DNA of 64,000 bases from Microcyclosporella mali. Taxonomy: Eukaryota > Ascomycota > Dothideomycetes > Mycosphaerellales > Mycosphaerellaceae. Where the stretch lies: positions 682,001 to 746,000 of the forward strand of contig NHNU01000013.1 in NCBI GenBank assembly GCA_002785985.1, read 5' to 3'. The notes under the pieces are model-generated. The model did no database searches, was not told where the DNA came from, and saw only the letters and a list, made by a program, of their open reading frames with translations. The position numbers and the translations under genes were made by a program. Positions 49,681 to 59,245 of this stretch are shown here, piece after piece (position 1 is the first letter of the stretch; each line of letters starts with the position of its first letter).

Positions 49681-51132
49681 ATGGGCATGTTCAACCTCCT
49701 TGGAAGCCGCGGCGTCGTCCTGACTCGCCTGATCATCGTCTTCCTCGTCGTCTTCGTCGTTTTCTTCATTTCCCGCGATTCGTGGGTCCCCCAGGCGCGG
49801 GACGTGTACAAAGCCGGCATCCCGTATATATCACGACTGCAAGAGCAAGCAGGAAACAAGCAGCAGACGCCGCAAGAGGAGGACGAGAACGAAAAAAGCG
49901 ACAACGATTACGAAACATGTCGAACTCTGCCTGGCGCAGACAATGTACTCGTCCTGCTCAAGACTGGCGCAACAGAGCTATACGAGAAACTTCCTACGCA
50001 CTTTGTCACCACCTTCAAATGCGTGCCTCATTTCATGATCTTCAGTGATCTCAATCAAACCTTCGGCGACACTCCCGTCTACGACGCCATTGCACCTGTG
50101 AGTGAGAAGGTGAAGGGCACACATGAAGACTTCGCTCTATATCGCGAAATCGAAGAGTGGCAGCGCGAAGGGCAGGACTTGAGCAAGTTGAAGGGTGGCT
50201 CGGGCTGGAATCTGGACAAATGGAAGTTCTTGCCCATGTTGCACCAGGCATTCGAGGATGCGGACAAAGATATTGAGTGGTTCGTTATGATAGAAGCGGA
50301 TACGAGTCTCAGCTGGTTGAATCTTCTGCTTTACTTGGAAACTATGGATCCGAGGAAGGCTCTGTACTTGGGAGCACAGAACGGTCTCGGCGACACAACC
50401 TTTGCGCACGGAGGGAGTGGAGTCGTCATCTCTCGTGCCGCAGCAGACAGGCTAGAAGCATTTCGATATAACACCGGCAAAGAGACGTATGACGCAGCAT
50501 GGGAGGAGAACACGGCCGCCTCATGCTGCGGCGATGCCATTGTAGCCGAGGCCTTCCTCGAAGCTGGCGTCCCTCTGACACCCGCCTGGCCACTCATCCA
50601 AGGAGAAGAAATCAGCACGGTGGACTTCACCACTCACCACTGGTGCGCCCTTGCCATCACGTGGCACCATGTGACTCCCATCGAAGTCGACAGGTCCTGG
50701 CAATTCGAGAAGGCCTGGACGGACGAGCATGGCTGGTGGGATCACCCGTACCTCTACCGCGACGTTTTCGCTCACTTCGTGGAACCTTTTATCACTGCCA
50801 AGCGGACCCGTTGGAACAACATTTCGAAAGACCGAAAACTTGTATCTGCTTCTCTTGCGACTGCGGAAGATGAGGATTTCTACAGCCTGGAGAAATACGA
50901 GCAAGCGGCTGTGGAGTCGGAAGAGGCGTGCGCAGCAGCTTGCATGCAGAAAGGGGACAGCGAGTGTATACAGTGGATGTTCCAACCAGGGAGGTGCTAC
51001 TTGGGGAGGGATCTACGGTTTGGAAAGAGCGATGACAGGGAAAGTGAGCATTGGACTAGTGGATGGATCCAAGAGAGGATCGAGTCGTTCAAGAAGAGTA
51101 TGGAGGATTGTGAGGTGCGGTGGTCTGGATAA
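49681..51132 (+). CDS. Type II membrane glycosyltransferase, GT31/DUF604-like, with C-terminal PAN-like region
   Basis: 483 residues, single exon. A short cytosolic tail and one signal-anchor helix at about 14-31 (TRLIIVFLVVFVVFFIS) give type II Golgi topology. The catalytic region shows the fungal GT31-like pattern: KTGATELYEKLPTHF, VPHFMIFSDL, KWKFLPMLHQAF, IEWFVMIEADTSLSW, YLGAQNGLGDTTFAHGGSG. The metal-binding motif normally read as DxD or DDD is EAD here (205-207), and the GGSG loop is at 234-237. The last 90 residues contain paired cysteines (EEACAAACMQ, SECIQW, GRCYLG) like an Apple/PAN module, which could bind carbohydrate or protein. The sugar and acceptor are unknown. It is convergent with the next gene. 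Confidence 0.82.
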   Translation: MGMFNLLGSRGVVLTRLIIVFLVVFVVFFISRDSWVPQARDVYKAGIPYISRLQEQAGNKQQTPQEEDENEKSDNDYETCRTLPGADNVLVLLKTGATELYEKLPTHFVTTFKCVPHFMIFSDLNQTFGDTPVYDAIAPVSEKVKGTHEDFALYREIEEWQREGQDLSKLKGGSGWNLDKWKFLPMLHQAFEDADKDIEWFVMIEADTSLSWLNLLLYLETMDPRKALYLGAQNGLGDTTFAHGGSGVVISRAAADRLEAFRYNTGKETYDAAWEENTAASCCGDAIVAEAFLEAGVPLTPAWPLIQGEEISTVDFTTHHWCALAITWHHVTPIEVDRSWQFEKAWTDEHGWWDHPYLYRDVFAHFVEPFITAKRTRWNNISKDRKLVSASLATAEDEDFYSLEKYEQAAVESEEACAAACMQKGDSECIQWMFQPGRCYLGRDLRFGKSDDRESEHWTSGWIQERIESFKKSMEDCEVRWSG

Positions 51133-51443
51133 GGCCTTTCGTCAACTCGTTGAACATTCGTGTAGGGCGTTTGTGGACCCGATGCTCCAAGTGCTGGAGG
51201 CATCAGTACAAATAGCTATCATTGGCACTGGCATTGGCGTATTGGCAATAGGTTGCAACCAAATGTACATAAGCTATCAATTTGTTGATGAAGAAGATAA
51301 CATTTGCTATGGAGCCATTGGTTTCTTCTGGCCCGCCTCAGTGATCACGCATTGATCTCAACCTGCTGGTGGCGGACAGGCTCGCCCCTGGTCTCCCTTC
51401 CACCTCCGCCACTAATCCACAATTCCATCCTTCCGCTCTGCAC
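51133..51443. other. Short convergent intergenic region
   Basis: 311 bp containing the 3' ends of the glycosyltransferase (plus) and the next minus-strand gene. No gene recognised. Confidence 0.45.
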
Positions 51444-52910
51444 TCAATCATCGTCCAACTCGACCACCTCAGCAGGCCATTTCTCCAACCCCTCCACCAA
51501 ACTCCTGCCCTTCACCTCTGCATTCTCTCTACCATCCGCTCCCACCTTCGACACGACGCGAAAAGCCACCAGCTTGTCATTCCAATAATCTAGCTCCTCC
51601 ATCGTCGTACCCATCTCCACCGTTTCGAAGCCCAGCATCAGCACGGCCTCATCCTCGTCCGCAATCGTCGTCACGACATACGACTTCCACACCGTTTTGA
51701 CGGTGGAGAAGCGGTTGCCTTTCATCCAGATGAAATCCTTCTCCGACGTGACGTTTTTGGCTTTCTTGCCCGGCAGCAGCACGGCGATCCAGTAGCGGTG
51801 CGCGGGCATGGTGAGGGCGAGAGGGTGGTTGGAGAGGCGGGGGATGTAGGAGGCGGCGCGGAAGTGGAATTTGCTGTGTGCGATGAGGTTGGGAGAGACG
51901 TCGAGGGTGGTGTCGGGGCCGGGACGGACGCGAGGCTCCCATTTCGGGTCTCTGCGCTTGCGCTTGGTTGTTGGAGAGGTTTTGTCTGGGAGTGGAGGCG
52001 TGCTAAGACGGCGCTTGTTCTCGTTGATGAGAGTGATGGAGTTGTCGTCGTCCGAGTCGTCTTGCGTGGTTGTCTTCTTGCTGGGGAAATACTTCGCGTG
52101 GAGGCTACTGCTGCCTTCGCTGGTCTCCTCTGGTGGCTGGACGTCTTCCACCTCATCGTTTGTGATGCCTAAAGTGACGAGGTCTGCTTCATGCTGCCGT
52201 TGAGACACATGCTGAGATTGTGTTTGCTCTGGAGATCCACCTCGGTTTGTATCCATTTTGGTGTCGGCATTTTCGATGTCAGTGAGGTTCCAGTCACCCA
52301 CGGACTGGTCTTCCTGCGCGTTCAACTCCCTGTTCTCCTCCGTGTACTTCTGCTTGGTGGCAGCAATGCCTTGCTGCTCCTCAACAGCATCCTCAAAATC
52401 ATCGTCACTTGATTGGCCAGCACTGTCCCTAGCATTTCGAGCCGCTGAAACTTCTGAGCGAAACACATGCGGCACAAGCTGTTTCTCCGGCGATATATAA
52501 TCGCGGTCTTGCTCGGTGTAGTCACGTTGCTTCTTGAGCGACATCTCGTTCTGTGTGATGGTCAAGTCTTCCGCCATGTCCATTGTGGTGTCGTTGACCT
52601 CGCTTACTTGGTCCAGATCCTTGCCAAGCTGCCTGTTGATTCGTTTCTCGAGCTCTTCGATAACATGCGGGTCTGTGACGCGTCGCCACGATCTCCCATT
52701 GGAGTCGGTGTAAATTTCTTGTGGCTGCTCGTCCGACATGCCCATCTGCGAAGATTCTGGAGGCACAGAGGAAGTGTAGTGAGTCTCGCGAGTAGTAGAT
52801 GGCGGGCTTGGCGAGAACAAATTGGTCAGACCAGGAGTCTTTGAAGGCGGTGTCAACACCTCTTCGATCCTACGACCACGAGGCGGCGTCGGCGTAGACA
52901 CTCGTGACAT
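51444..52910 (-). CDS. Uncharacterised, probably nuclear protein
   Basis: 488 residues, single exon, ATG at 52910. The N-terminal 330 residues are disordered and charged, with TP/SP sites (STPTPPRG, EVLTPPSK, FSPSPPS), acidic runs (SDDDFED, DDSDDDN), a possible bipartite nuclear signal (KRRLSTPPLPDKTSPTTKRKRR) around 320-340, and WRRVTDPHVIEELEKRINRQ, a short conserved-looking helix near residue 75. The last 140 residues look folded with beta strands (FHFRAASYIPRLSN, HRYWIAVLLPGKKAK, STVKTVWKSYVVTTIADED, AVLMLGFETVEMGTTMEELD). I do not recognise the family. Proteins with such layouts often act in chromatin or DNA repair; this is a guess. Confidence 0.68.
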   Translation of the reverse strand: MSRVSTPTPPRGRRIEEVLTPPSKTPGLTNLFSPSPPSTTRETHYTSSVPPESSQMGMSDEQPQEIYTDSNGRSWRRVTDPHVIEELEKRINRQLGKDLDQVSEVNDTTMDMAEDLTITQNEMSLKKQRDYTEQDRDYISPEKQLVPHVFRSEVSAARNARDSAGQSSDDDFEDAVEEQQGIAATKQKYTEENRELNAQEDQSVGDWNLTDIENADTKMDTNRGGSPEQTQSQHVSQRQHEADLVTLGITNDEVEDVQPPEETSEGSSSLHAKYFPSKKTTTQDDSDDDNSITLINENKRRLSTPPLPDKTSPTTKRKRRDPKWEPRVRPGPDTTLDVSPNLIAHSKFHFRAASYIPRLSNHPLALTMPAHRYWIAVLLPGKKAKNVTSEKDFIWMKGNRFSTVKTVWKSYVVTTIADEDEAVLMLGFETVEMGTTMEELDYWNDKLVAFRVVSKVGADGRENAEVKGRSLVEGLEKWPAEVVELDDD

Positions 52911-53743
52911 CTTGGTATGTCAAAGTCCAATTGCTCGGTTTTGATTGTGTCGAGCCGAGATCGATCGGATGGTGTTGCAAGTTGACGAATCTTGGTATTG
53001 ATGTGATTGTTGTCGAAGAAGAGTTGCGTAAATTAGTGTTAGCATAAATGTCGAGACCCGCTCGTGAAGTCGAACTGTGGGGCTGTAGGTTTGCAGGGGC
53101 GTGTGGCATGTGAAGCATGTGCCAAGGACATAGCTCCAGAGGAAGGAAGTGAGGTGAGCGGAGTGCATGTTATATCGCAAAGCATCAAAGGTGGTGAAAA
53201 TGCCGCGACTCTGTAGAGCGGTCAGCAGTGAAGTTGACAGTCATACCTTACATTGCATGATAGCAGAGTTTGGACGGGTCATTGGATCCCTATTTCAATA
53301 TTCATTCCACGAGAGTAATCGTATCAGCGATCTTGTTCTCCTCGAGTGTATCAAAATCTCTCCACCTCCTCTTCCATCCCACGTCTGCGCACTTCTGCCA
53401 ATACCTCGCAGCCTCTTTCCCCGCACTCAAATCCTTCCTCCCCAGCGAGTGTACGGCACCGGAATCTGGTCCTTTGGAATCCGCGACTGGCCCACTGGCT
53501 CCTAGCCATAGTTGTTGAGGTTGGGTCTTTTCGATTCGTTTCCGCCTGGTAGCGACTTCGATGAGCATACATCGTTCCACCCCTCGTCAAGTATGCTCGA
53601 AAAAAGCTGATCGAGTTTGCCGCAGATAGAGCTACGCATCGTGCCGTCACTGAGATGCCGTTTAGCAGGTCATTACAGCGTAGATAAAGGCGGATGTGTA
53701 GGTATGCGATGTTGAGATGTAATGGTCGTGCAGGGGCTTTCAT
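52911..53743. other. Intergenic with one uncertain small frame
   Basis: 833 bp between the start of the unknown minus-strand gene and the stop of AP-2 sigma. Apart from the small minus-strand frame listed separately (53302-53568) I see only promoter and UTR sequence. Confidence 0.4.
53302..53568 (-). CDS. Possible small protein of unknown function
   Basis: An 88-residue frame from the ATG at 53568. The sequence reads like a real soluble protein (LWLGASGPVADSKGPDSG, GKEAARYWQKCADVGWKRRW, DFDTLEENKIADTI), with a balanced composition and an amphipathic Trp-rich helix. The first 20 residues are Arg/Lys-rich. I know no family. The plus strand is open too, so the call is tentative; upstream exons toward AP-2 sigma cannot be excluded. 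Confidence 0.35.
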   Translation of the reverse strand: MLIEVATRRKRIEKTQPQQLWLGASGPVADSKGPDSGAVHSLGRKDLSAGKEAARYWQKCADVGWKRRWRDFDTLEENKIADTITLVE

Positions 53744-54301
53744 TCACTCCAACTTGTCCAAGTGCTCCAAACGTGTAAGCACGACCTGCTTGCTCGTCTC
53801 TTGGATCTCTCCAGCGAGGAAGACTTCGTCCAGAATCGCGTAGACCTATGCACCACATATCAGCCTCCCTCTAGTCTGTACTCTTTCTCCGTCACCCACC
53901 TTGTAGAAATTGAACACCAGATCCAATTCGCACACATTGCCAAAGAATTGATCCAGGACTTCGACGAAGAAGTGTATGGCTTCCAAGTATGCCAACTCGT
54001 TATCGTTGGCGTCGACGCATGCGCAGAAGAAGAGGCCGGCATAGCGACGATATACGACTTTACTGGAGCCTCGGAATTCGACGAAGTTGGATTGATGCTT
54101 TTGATCGCGTGGCGCGACAAGGCGGTGGACTTCGCCTTTGAGCTTGATCTTTTCATCGTCGGTGTAGGGCGAATACCACTTGGCCAGGCGCGTCTTTCCT
54201 CTGCAAGCGAAGGCGCGGTTAGCTCGGGAGCGGATGGGGAGTCAGGAGTAGGGAGGGACGACGGACTGTCGGTTCTGGATGAGGATGAAGGAGAGGACCA
54301 T
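53744..54301 (-). CDS. aps2: AP-2 adaptor complex sigma subunit
   Basis: Three exons: 54267-54301, 53900-54200 and 53744-53845; 145 residues, the normal size for AP sigma chains. AP-2 sigma is the small core subunit of the plasma-membrane clathrin adaptor and forms part of the dileucine-signal pocket. The assembled protein reads MVLSFILIQNRQ | GKTRLAKWYSPYTDDEKIKL ... SNFVEFRGSSKVVYRRYAGL ... NELAYLEAIHFFVEVLDQFF, CELDLVFNFYKVYAILDEVF, GEIQETSK, all matching the sigma family. FVEF and YRRYAGL are strongly AP-2-like. Intron 1 (54201-54266) has an unusual GTCCGT donor but a good CTAAC branch and TTGCAG acceptor; intron 2 (53846-53899) uses GTGGGT and CATAG. It is divergent from the TFIIIC gene, with about 420 bp between the starts. 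Confidence 0.92.
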
Positions 54302-54721
54302 CCTGGCGGGCGTATGATATGTATCCACGGAAAGTTGGGGCGAGGCGTGAGATGCTGCCACTGCGGGTGGTAGGATGGGTCGAAGTTAGAGGAGGAGGAG
54401 GAGGAGGAAGGGTGCCTGAGGCTGTAGGTAGGTTAGTGTGGCCTGTGGTCGGAGTTTGGGAGCTACCTCCGCGCCTTCCTGCACTCTGCTCTTCAGTACT
54501 TCTGCATCGCGACTTCCCTCCCAATCGTCATCTTACCAGCAGCAGCGATGACCGAGTCATAACTCATAAACTGCAGGTGCCTTCCACACGCCCAGAGCCT
54601 CTCATCGCGTTCAACACGCGTGTGAGCATTGGACGTACTGTCTAATAGGAGGCCTCCACTTCTCTTCTCTTCTCTTCTCTCCTCTCCAACACAATGAACG
54701 TCAATTGACCGCAGAGCAGAC
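54302..54721. promoter_or_regulatory. Divergent promoter AP-2 sigma / TFIIIC subunit
   Basis: 420 bp between head-to-head starts. A GGA repeat lies around 54390-54410, and a CTCTT-type pyrimidine tract at about 54658-54687 sits just before the TFIIIC start, a common arrangement near fungal transcription starts. Confidence 0.5.
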
Positions 54722-56605
54722 ATGGCCGACCGCATCTCGCTTCCCTTCTGGCCACGCTCGTCAGACTGCCTTGACTGGTCTTGGGACAATCACATCGCCG
54801 TCGTCGGTGGCGAGAGCATTGCCATGCTCTCACCGCGCCTCCACCAGAAGAGCCCAAATGGCAAGTACTGGCACTCGACCATTATCAAGGTCAACGCCTT
54901 CACAGCCGACGAACTGCCACGTGAGGAGCCTGTTTCCATGGCCAATTTCTCCATAGGCGAGGAACTATCTTTTCGCGAAGCTATCTCAGCCAAATGGTCC
55001 CCACCTGGGCTCGCCGAACACAAGGGCTGCGCACTTGCCGTTCTGACTGCGAATCATGTTCTATCGATATGGTCTCCGCAAGGCGACCCGACTGTGAGTG
55101 GCAATTGGAAGCGCCGGTTGATCATCAATCACACGATTCGACGGTATTACGAAGATCAGATCAAGCAGAGTGGTGAACCGGACGAGCGGCATGAGCGAGC
55201 ACGGGTCCTACAGCGGATTCGCTCCTTTGACTGGGACCGACGACCTAGCAGAAGGGACGACGACGACGACGCAGCTGAGTACGGCACTATGGACCAGCAC
55301 TCTCTCATGGTCACAACACAAAGTGGCCATGTCTTTCACTTCACAGTCCGGTCGTCGCACATGGAACTCTTTCCCAGGCAATCCTCCTGGAGTGTAGCGA
55401 TAATATCGCAGACAGCAGTCTTTGAGCCCCAACTTGCTCCTCAAGCGACGAATACTACACGCGGTGCCGAATTATCCTCACCGAATTGGAGAATAGCACT
55501 GGAGGAGTCGAAAGCATCTTTTGCTGCCGAGAACGGTCTATCTGGCTCTTCTGATGTCCACGAGCGTGTATGGGGTATTGTCCGTTCGCCGTTGCGCGAA
55601 TACATAGCAACATGCGTCTCGATGCATCCAAGCAATGCCATCGCGTATGTCATCAGCTCTGAGCAAATTTGCGTTGTCAACATCACCTACGAGGCAGATC
55701 TACCACCAACCCGCTGGTTGCCGCACGTCTTGGAGTCTGGCACAGTCCCAGTTGAAACACTACTCTTCAGCTTGCAGCGAAACATAGAGCGGAAATGCCA
55801 CAGTTCTGAAGTCTCCGAAAGTGGCAGTCGCGACTCTATCGTCCAAGAACTCATGGAGCACATGTCATGCCAGCCGCCCAAGGAGGATCAGCTTCATCGA
55901 CGACGAAGGCCGGACGTGATGGCACATGACGCAAGCAAGCCCACAGAGGCTATCATCTCGTACCTACGATCGAGATTCTTCGAGTATACAGACTCGCGTC
56001 AGACCCAGGCTTCACGGATCTGTGACATTGCCCTAGGCAGTGGACCAGGCGACCATCAAAATGATGTTTATACCGTGAGGCGCTTGATTGGCGAAGTCGA
56101 CTCACTGCCACAAGCCAAGTATGATACCGACTTGGTCTCCTCGGTGCTTCGAAGAAATCTCGATATACTTGCCGTGAAGCTCAATCCAACAGAGTCCGAT
56201 CCATCTAATCCAGTCGAGGGTTCCTTAGAAGCTTGCAAGATATGCTCCGAGACTATACCATTCGAAGCCCTCAAGTGGGCCAGGTGCTCAAATGGACACG
56301 AATTCCCCCGATGTGCACTGTCGTTCGTTGCAGAGCAGACACCTGGCGCTATGAAACACTGCGGCATATGCCGCTTGGGGTTCCTGAACGAGGACGTCGC
56401 GCCGGAGCTCAAGATGGCCGTGACGCAGGACATTGTGATGCAGAACGTGCCAGACGTGGGAGGACTTGTGTCGGCCGTGGATGATACGTGGACTCATATT
56501 TCACGGGCCCCTGTGAATGGCGATCATGCAAAGCCTTCACTTGCACAGTTGCTGTTTGCCGCATGCGATGCTTGCATATATTGTGGCGGCAAGTATACTA
56601 CCTGA
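54722..56605 (+). CDS. TFIIIC subunit with WD-type N-terminus and C-terminal zinc finger (tau60/tau90-like)
   Basis: 627 residues, single exon, ATG at 54722 (ACATGGC). It belongs to the RNA polymerase III factor TFIIIC subunit that carries a beta-propeller-like N-terminal domain and a putative zinc finger at the C-terminus (human GTF3C4 relatives). The N-terminal LDWSWDNHIAVVGGESIAML, ISAKWSPPGLAEHKGCALAV and LTANHVLSIW are propeller-blade patterns. The zinc region starts at C505 (CKIC), then RCSNGHEFPRC, HCGICRLGF and, at the very end, CDACIYCGG (C-x2-C-x3-C type). Total length is in range for fungal members. By family knowledge it helps recruit polymerase III and TFIIIB to tRNA genes. The exact subunit name varies between fungi. 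Confidence 0.82.
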   Translation: MADRISLPFWPRSSDCLDWSWDNHIAVVGGESIAMLSPRLHQKSPNGKYWHSTIIKVNAFTADELPREEPVSMANFSIGEELSFREAISAKWSPPGLAEHKGCALAVLTANHVLSIWSPQGDPTVSGNWKRRLIINHTIRRYYEDQIKQSGEPDERHERARVLQRIRSFDWDRRPSRRDDDDDAAEYGTMDQHSLMVTTQSGHVFHFTVRSSHMELFPRQSSWSVAIISQTAVFEPQLAPQATNTTRGAELSSPNWRIALEESKASFAAENGLSGSSDVHERVWGIVRSPLREYIATCVSMHPSNAIAYVISSEQICVVNITYEADLPPTRWLPHVLESGTVPVETLLFSLQRNIERKCHSSEVSESGSRDSIVQELMEHMSCQPPKEDQLHRRRRPDVMAHDASKPTEAIISYLRSRFFEYTDSRQTQASRICDIALGSGPGDHQNDVYTVRRLIGEVDSLPQAKYDTDLVSSVLRRNLDILAVKLNPTESDPSNPVEGSLEACKICSETIPFEALKWARCSNGHEFPRCALSFVAEQTPGAMKHCGICRLGFLNEDVAPELKMAVTQDIVMQNVPDVGGLVSAVDDTWTHISRAPVNGDHAKPSLAQLLFAACDACIYCGGKYTT

Positions 56606-56943
56606 AAGCAAACTTTCTGTGTAACCAAGCTACTTTATTTGGCCTTGGCATGTGTCTAATCTCATTTCACATTCCAGTCGCCGCTCTATTGACACAACGA
56701 TCGCTGGGCCTGATCTTGCGATCACAGATGAGAGCCATGGTCTCACGCAGTCCATTGCACATACGCTGCAATTCGGCGCCGATGACAGGACCAGATCGAG
56801 GCCATAGTACATAATATACCAGTACTGCAGCCACCCGGAAAGCCCAGAACCTATATCGTGTATCAATCGTAAATACCGAACTTGGGGATTGCGCATGCCA
56901 TCGCGCCAGTGGATCAAAACATCGTGGAAGGATATCTGGTCCA
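56606..56943. other. Intergenic
   Basis: 338 bp between two plus-strand genes, 3' UTR of the TFIIIC gene and promoter of the next. No gene recognised. Confidence 0.4.
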
Positions 56944-58770
56944 ATGGACGATCAGATACGCTTCTCCAACTCCCCGTGGCGGTACACCCAAGTTATACAA
57001 TCGCCCCAGAGTCCGAAGAGGAGTCTCTATCCGGAATACGAAGTCTCCCGTGTAAACATGGAATCGATATATGGTCAAGCGGACCTGGCCCACCGGACAA
57101 CCGATTTCTTCGAAGCAGACAGTTCAGAGGATGAAGCAGCTTTAGTTTCTGGAGATCAAGTCGAAGAGCCAAGATATGATACGCGGGAACGGCGGGCTTC
57201 CTCACCAGCCAAGAGGAAATTCCTACCACCTTCCGCACAGCCCCTCGTATCGCAGTGCGAACCAGCCTCGAAGCGGGTGACACTGCAGCCTGATAGTCCA
57301 GACAGTCAGGGCTACCAGCGTCTCGACTCCAATCTCCAAACGAAGTTTATTTATGTCAATCGCGATTCCACCATGAGCACAAACTTCAGTGGCTCCGTCG
57401 AAGAAATGGGACTGCCACAGATTGCCGATGAGAGCACGCCAAATTTTCTCAAGACTGCCCATCGTTCGGCTGGCAGCAATACCGCAAGACGTTGGGCCTC
57501 AGATCCGAACTTTATAACGAGAGGATCGGCAGATTCGGATCAGCTGGAGAAAGCGGACAAACTCGATCAGAGGCTAGGCGTGCACGGCGTCGCTTACGAT
57601 ATCCTTTTGAGAGGCCTTTTGAATGATCAGGAACTGATGAAGAGGGAAAGACCTGTGGAGTCGTTACTTTCGAGACTTTCGGGACTCCGCAATTCGATGG
57701 TGCCAGAAATGGTGCCAGAGGGGCTGCATACTAGAGACCCACGGAGTCCTAAGAACAACCTCTTCCACCAAGGAAGCCTGGGCATGGATCGATCAGAAGG
57801 GGATACATCCTCTCGCCAACGGAATGGCAAGAAAGTCCACGTTCTTCCACCACCCATTGACACCGCCACAGCTCGGCACTCTCTTCCCGCGAACATGATT
57901 CACACGCCCTACCCGTATACGCACGACAAGATCCACCGCAAAGACTTTAGCCAGCATTCCCAAAACGCTGACACCGTACCTTCTGAAAGCGAAACACCCC
58001 AAGGCCCAACAGAGAGCATACTGACCCTCAGCATTCGCAACAAGTCCCGCCTCACTCGCATCACGACTCTCACGGTCCCTGCCTCCAATGGCTTCTCCGC
58101 CATCCACAACACCGCGACCCTCCACCATCCCACCAAGAACTTCGACGACATGGAACTCTTCCTCCAGATCCGGCGTGCCTACGAAGAGCTCTCCGGTAGC
58201 TCCATCCGTCTCTTCTCGGCCCGCACGCTCTCTCATATTTCCGTGAGCGGAGTCGCCACGCGCGCTGCAGACGCAGGCTACGGATGGGTATACCAGCCAC
58301 AAAGTCCGCGAGCACTGGCTTACAAGGGATTGACAGACACTTTCAGTGAGGAGAAGATTTTGTTACATTATCGTCACCCTTTCCTCGGCAAGTCTAGGTA
58401 TGCCTTCGTACACTGGGCTCATCGCCTGGCTGCTGCTCCTTCCGGTCCCACCGCTCCTGCCGACGATATGTCAACGAGAGATGCGGAGCTGGTGAGAAGA
58501 CTAGAGCAGCCTGAAGGGTTGGAGTTCGTTGTTGGATGGTCGATACGGAGGATTCTGATGTCGTTGACGCTGGTGATATTGCTTTCGGTCGCTGCTGCCC
58601 TTCTCTGGGTGTTTCTAGGCAGCAACACCGCAGCGGACACGCCTGCGCATGGAAGCTTTCGAGGCGCCGGAGATCGAGTGGCGAGTGGAGTCTTGATAGG
58701 GATTTCCGTGCTGATGGTGGGATTGAGTTGCATTGCTGGGTGGGTAGGAGTTAGCTGGTTGACCTTGTAA
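56944..58770 (+). CDS. Fungal two-TM protein of unknown function
   Basis: 608 residues, single exon. Residues 1-360 are disordered with basic patches (RERRASSPAKRK, RNGKKVHVLPPP). A folded region at about 385-500 carries the pattern MELFLQIRRAYEELSGS, SIRLFSARTLSHIS, LLHYRHPFLGKS and RYAFVHWAHRLAAA, which recurs in a family of uncharacterised fungal membrane proteins (an 'LR..Y..L.G..R.FSAR.L' plus 'WVHRL' layout). Two TM helices end the protein: about 534-555 (ILMSLTLVILLSVAAALLWV) and 578-605 (VASGVLIGISVLMVGLSCIA). Function is unknown. The TM ends and cytosolic bulk suggest a tail-anchored hairpin with most of the protein in the cytosol. Confidence 0.72.
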   Translation: MDDQIRFSNSPWRYTQVIQSPQSPKRSLYPEYEVSRVNMESIYGQADLAHRTTDFFEADSSEDEAALVSGDQVEEPRYDTRERRASSPAKRKFLPPSAQPLVSQCEPASKRVTLQPDSPDSQGYQRLDSNLQTKFIYVNRDSTMSTNFSGSVEEMGLPQIADESTPNFLKTAHRSAGSNTARRWASDPNFITRGSADSDQLEKADKLDQRLGVHGVAYDILLRGLLNDQELMKRERPVESLLSRLSGLRNSMVPEMVPEGLHTRDPRSPKNNLFHQGSLGMDRSEGDTSSRQRNGKKVHVLPPPIDTATARHSLPANMIHTPYPYTHDKIHRKDFSQHSQNADTVPSESETPQGPTESILTLSIRNKSRLTRITTLTVPASNGFSAIHNTATLHHPTKNFDDMELFLQIRRAYEELSGSSIRLFSARTLSHISVSGVATRAADAGYGWVYQPQSPRALAYKGLTDTFSEEKILLHYRHPFLGKSRYAFVHWAHRLAAAPSGPTAPADDMSTRDAELVRRLEQPEGLEFVVGWSIRRILMSLTLVILLSVAAALLWVFLGSNTAADTPAHGSFRGAGDRVASGVLIGISVLMVGLSCIAGWVGVSWLTL

Positions 58771-58969
58771 ACTTACCTCTTCTCATATCTCCGATCGTGA
58801 ATCTTGGATTTTCTGGCATGTGAGAAGCACAGCATCTCTTCATCTCCGAGTGTGTCGCAAAATGGAATGGCAAGCGCCAGCGGAGCGGAGACAGGAGACT
58901 TTCGACGTAAAGTCTTACCTTTTCCAATATGATTCGAAGTGAAAGTGGCCATGTCACGTTCAACCATTT

Positions 58970-59245
58970 TCACAGCATCGTAATGCTGCTTACTAGAATG
59001 GAAACCACATGGTGAGATCCTCGTTTACTTTCAGCACTAAGATGTAACGGCTGATTGAGATTCTTACCGAGCACCATCCCCATCGAGTAGACGACCATGA
59101 TACTGATCCAGAACTTCGTAGAGCAACGGTTGGTGTCGTCGTGGGTGAAGCAGTCTCTGCACTCGAGCGTACCGTGACGACATCTGGCACAATGGATTAT
59201 CGCATTGGTGTTGTCCGTGTCGCATCTACAGCAATTCCACGCCAT
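58970..59245 (-). CDS. Small zinc-ribbon membrane protein with in-frame intron
   Basis: A frame from the ATG at 59245 (CAGATGGCG) is open for 91 codons, but a 75-bp intron with no stop (58993-59067; GTAAGA donor, TTCTAG acceptor) probably splits it. The spliced form has 66 residues: WNCCRCDTDN, HCARCRHGTLECRDCF (paired C-x2-C knuckles: C5/C6, C8, C19, C22, C29, C32), then one TM helix FWISIMVVYSMGMVLVSSIT. Retention of the intron would break that helix after MVLG with a polar stretch. Zinc-ribbon hits such as W-x-C-x2-C...C-x2-C are common in fungal proteins of unknown role. A divalent-metal or protein-binding role is inferred only. Confidence 0.55.
   Translation of the reverse strand: MAWNCCRCDTDNTNAIIHCARCRHGTLECRDCFTHDDTNRCSTKFWISIMVVYSMGMVLGKNLNQPLHLSAESKRGSHHVVSILVSSITML

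Noticed and set aside
53762..54373. 203-codon plus-strand frame
   Set aside because: It is antisense to the three-exon AP-2 sigma gene, whose protein is unmistakable on the minus strand; the plus frame has no family.
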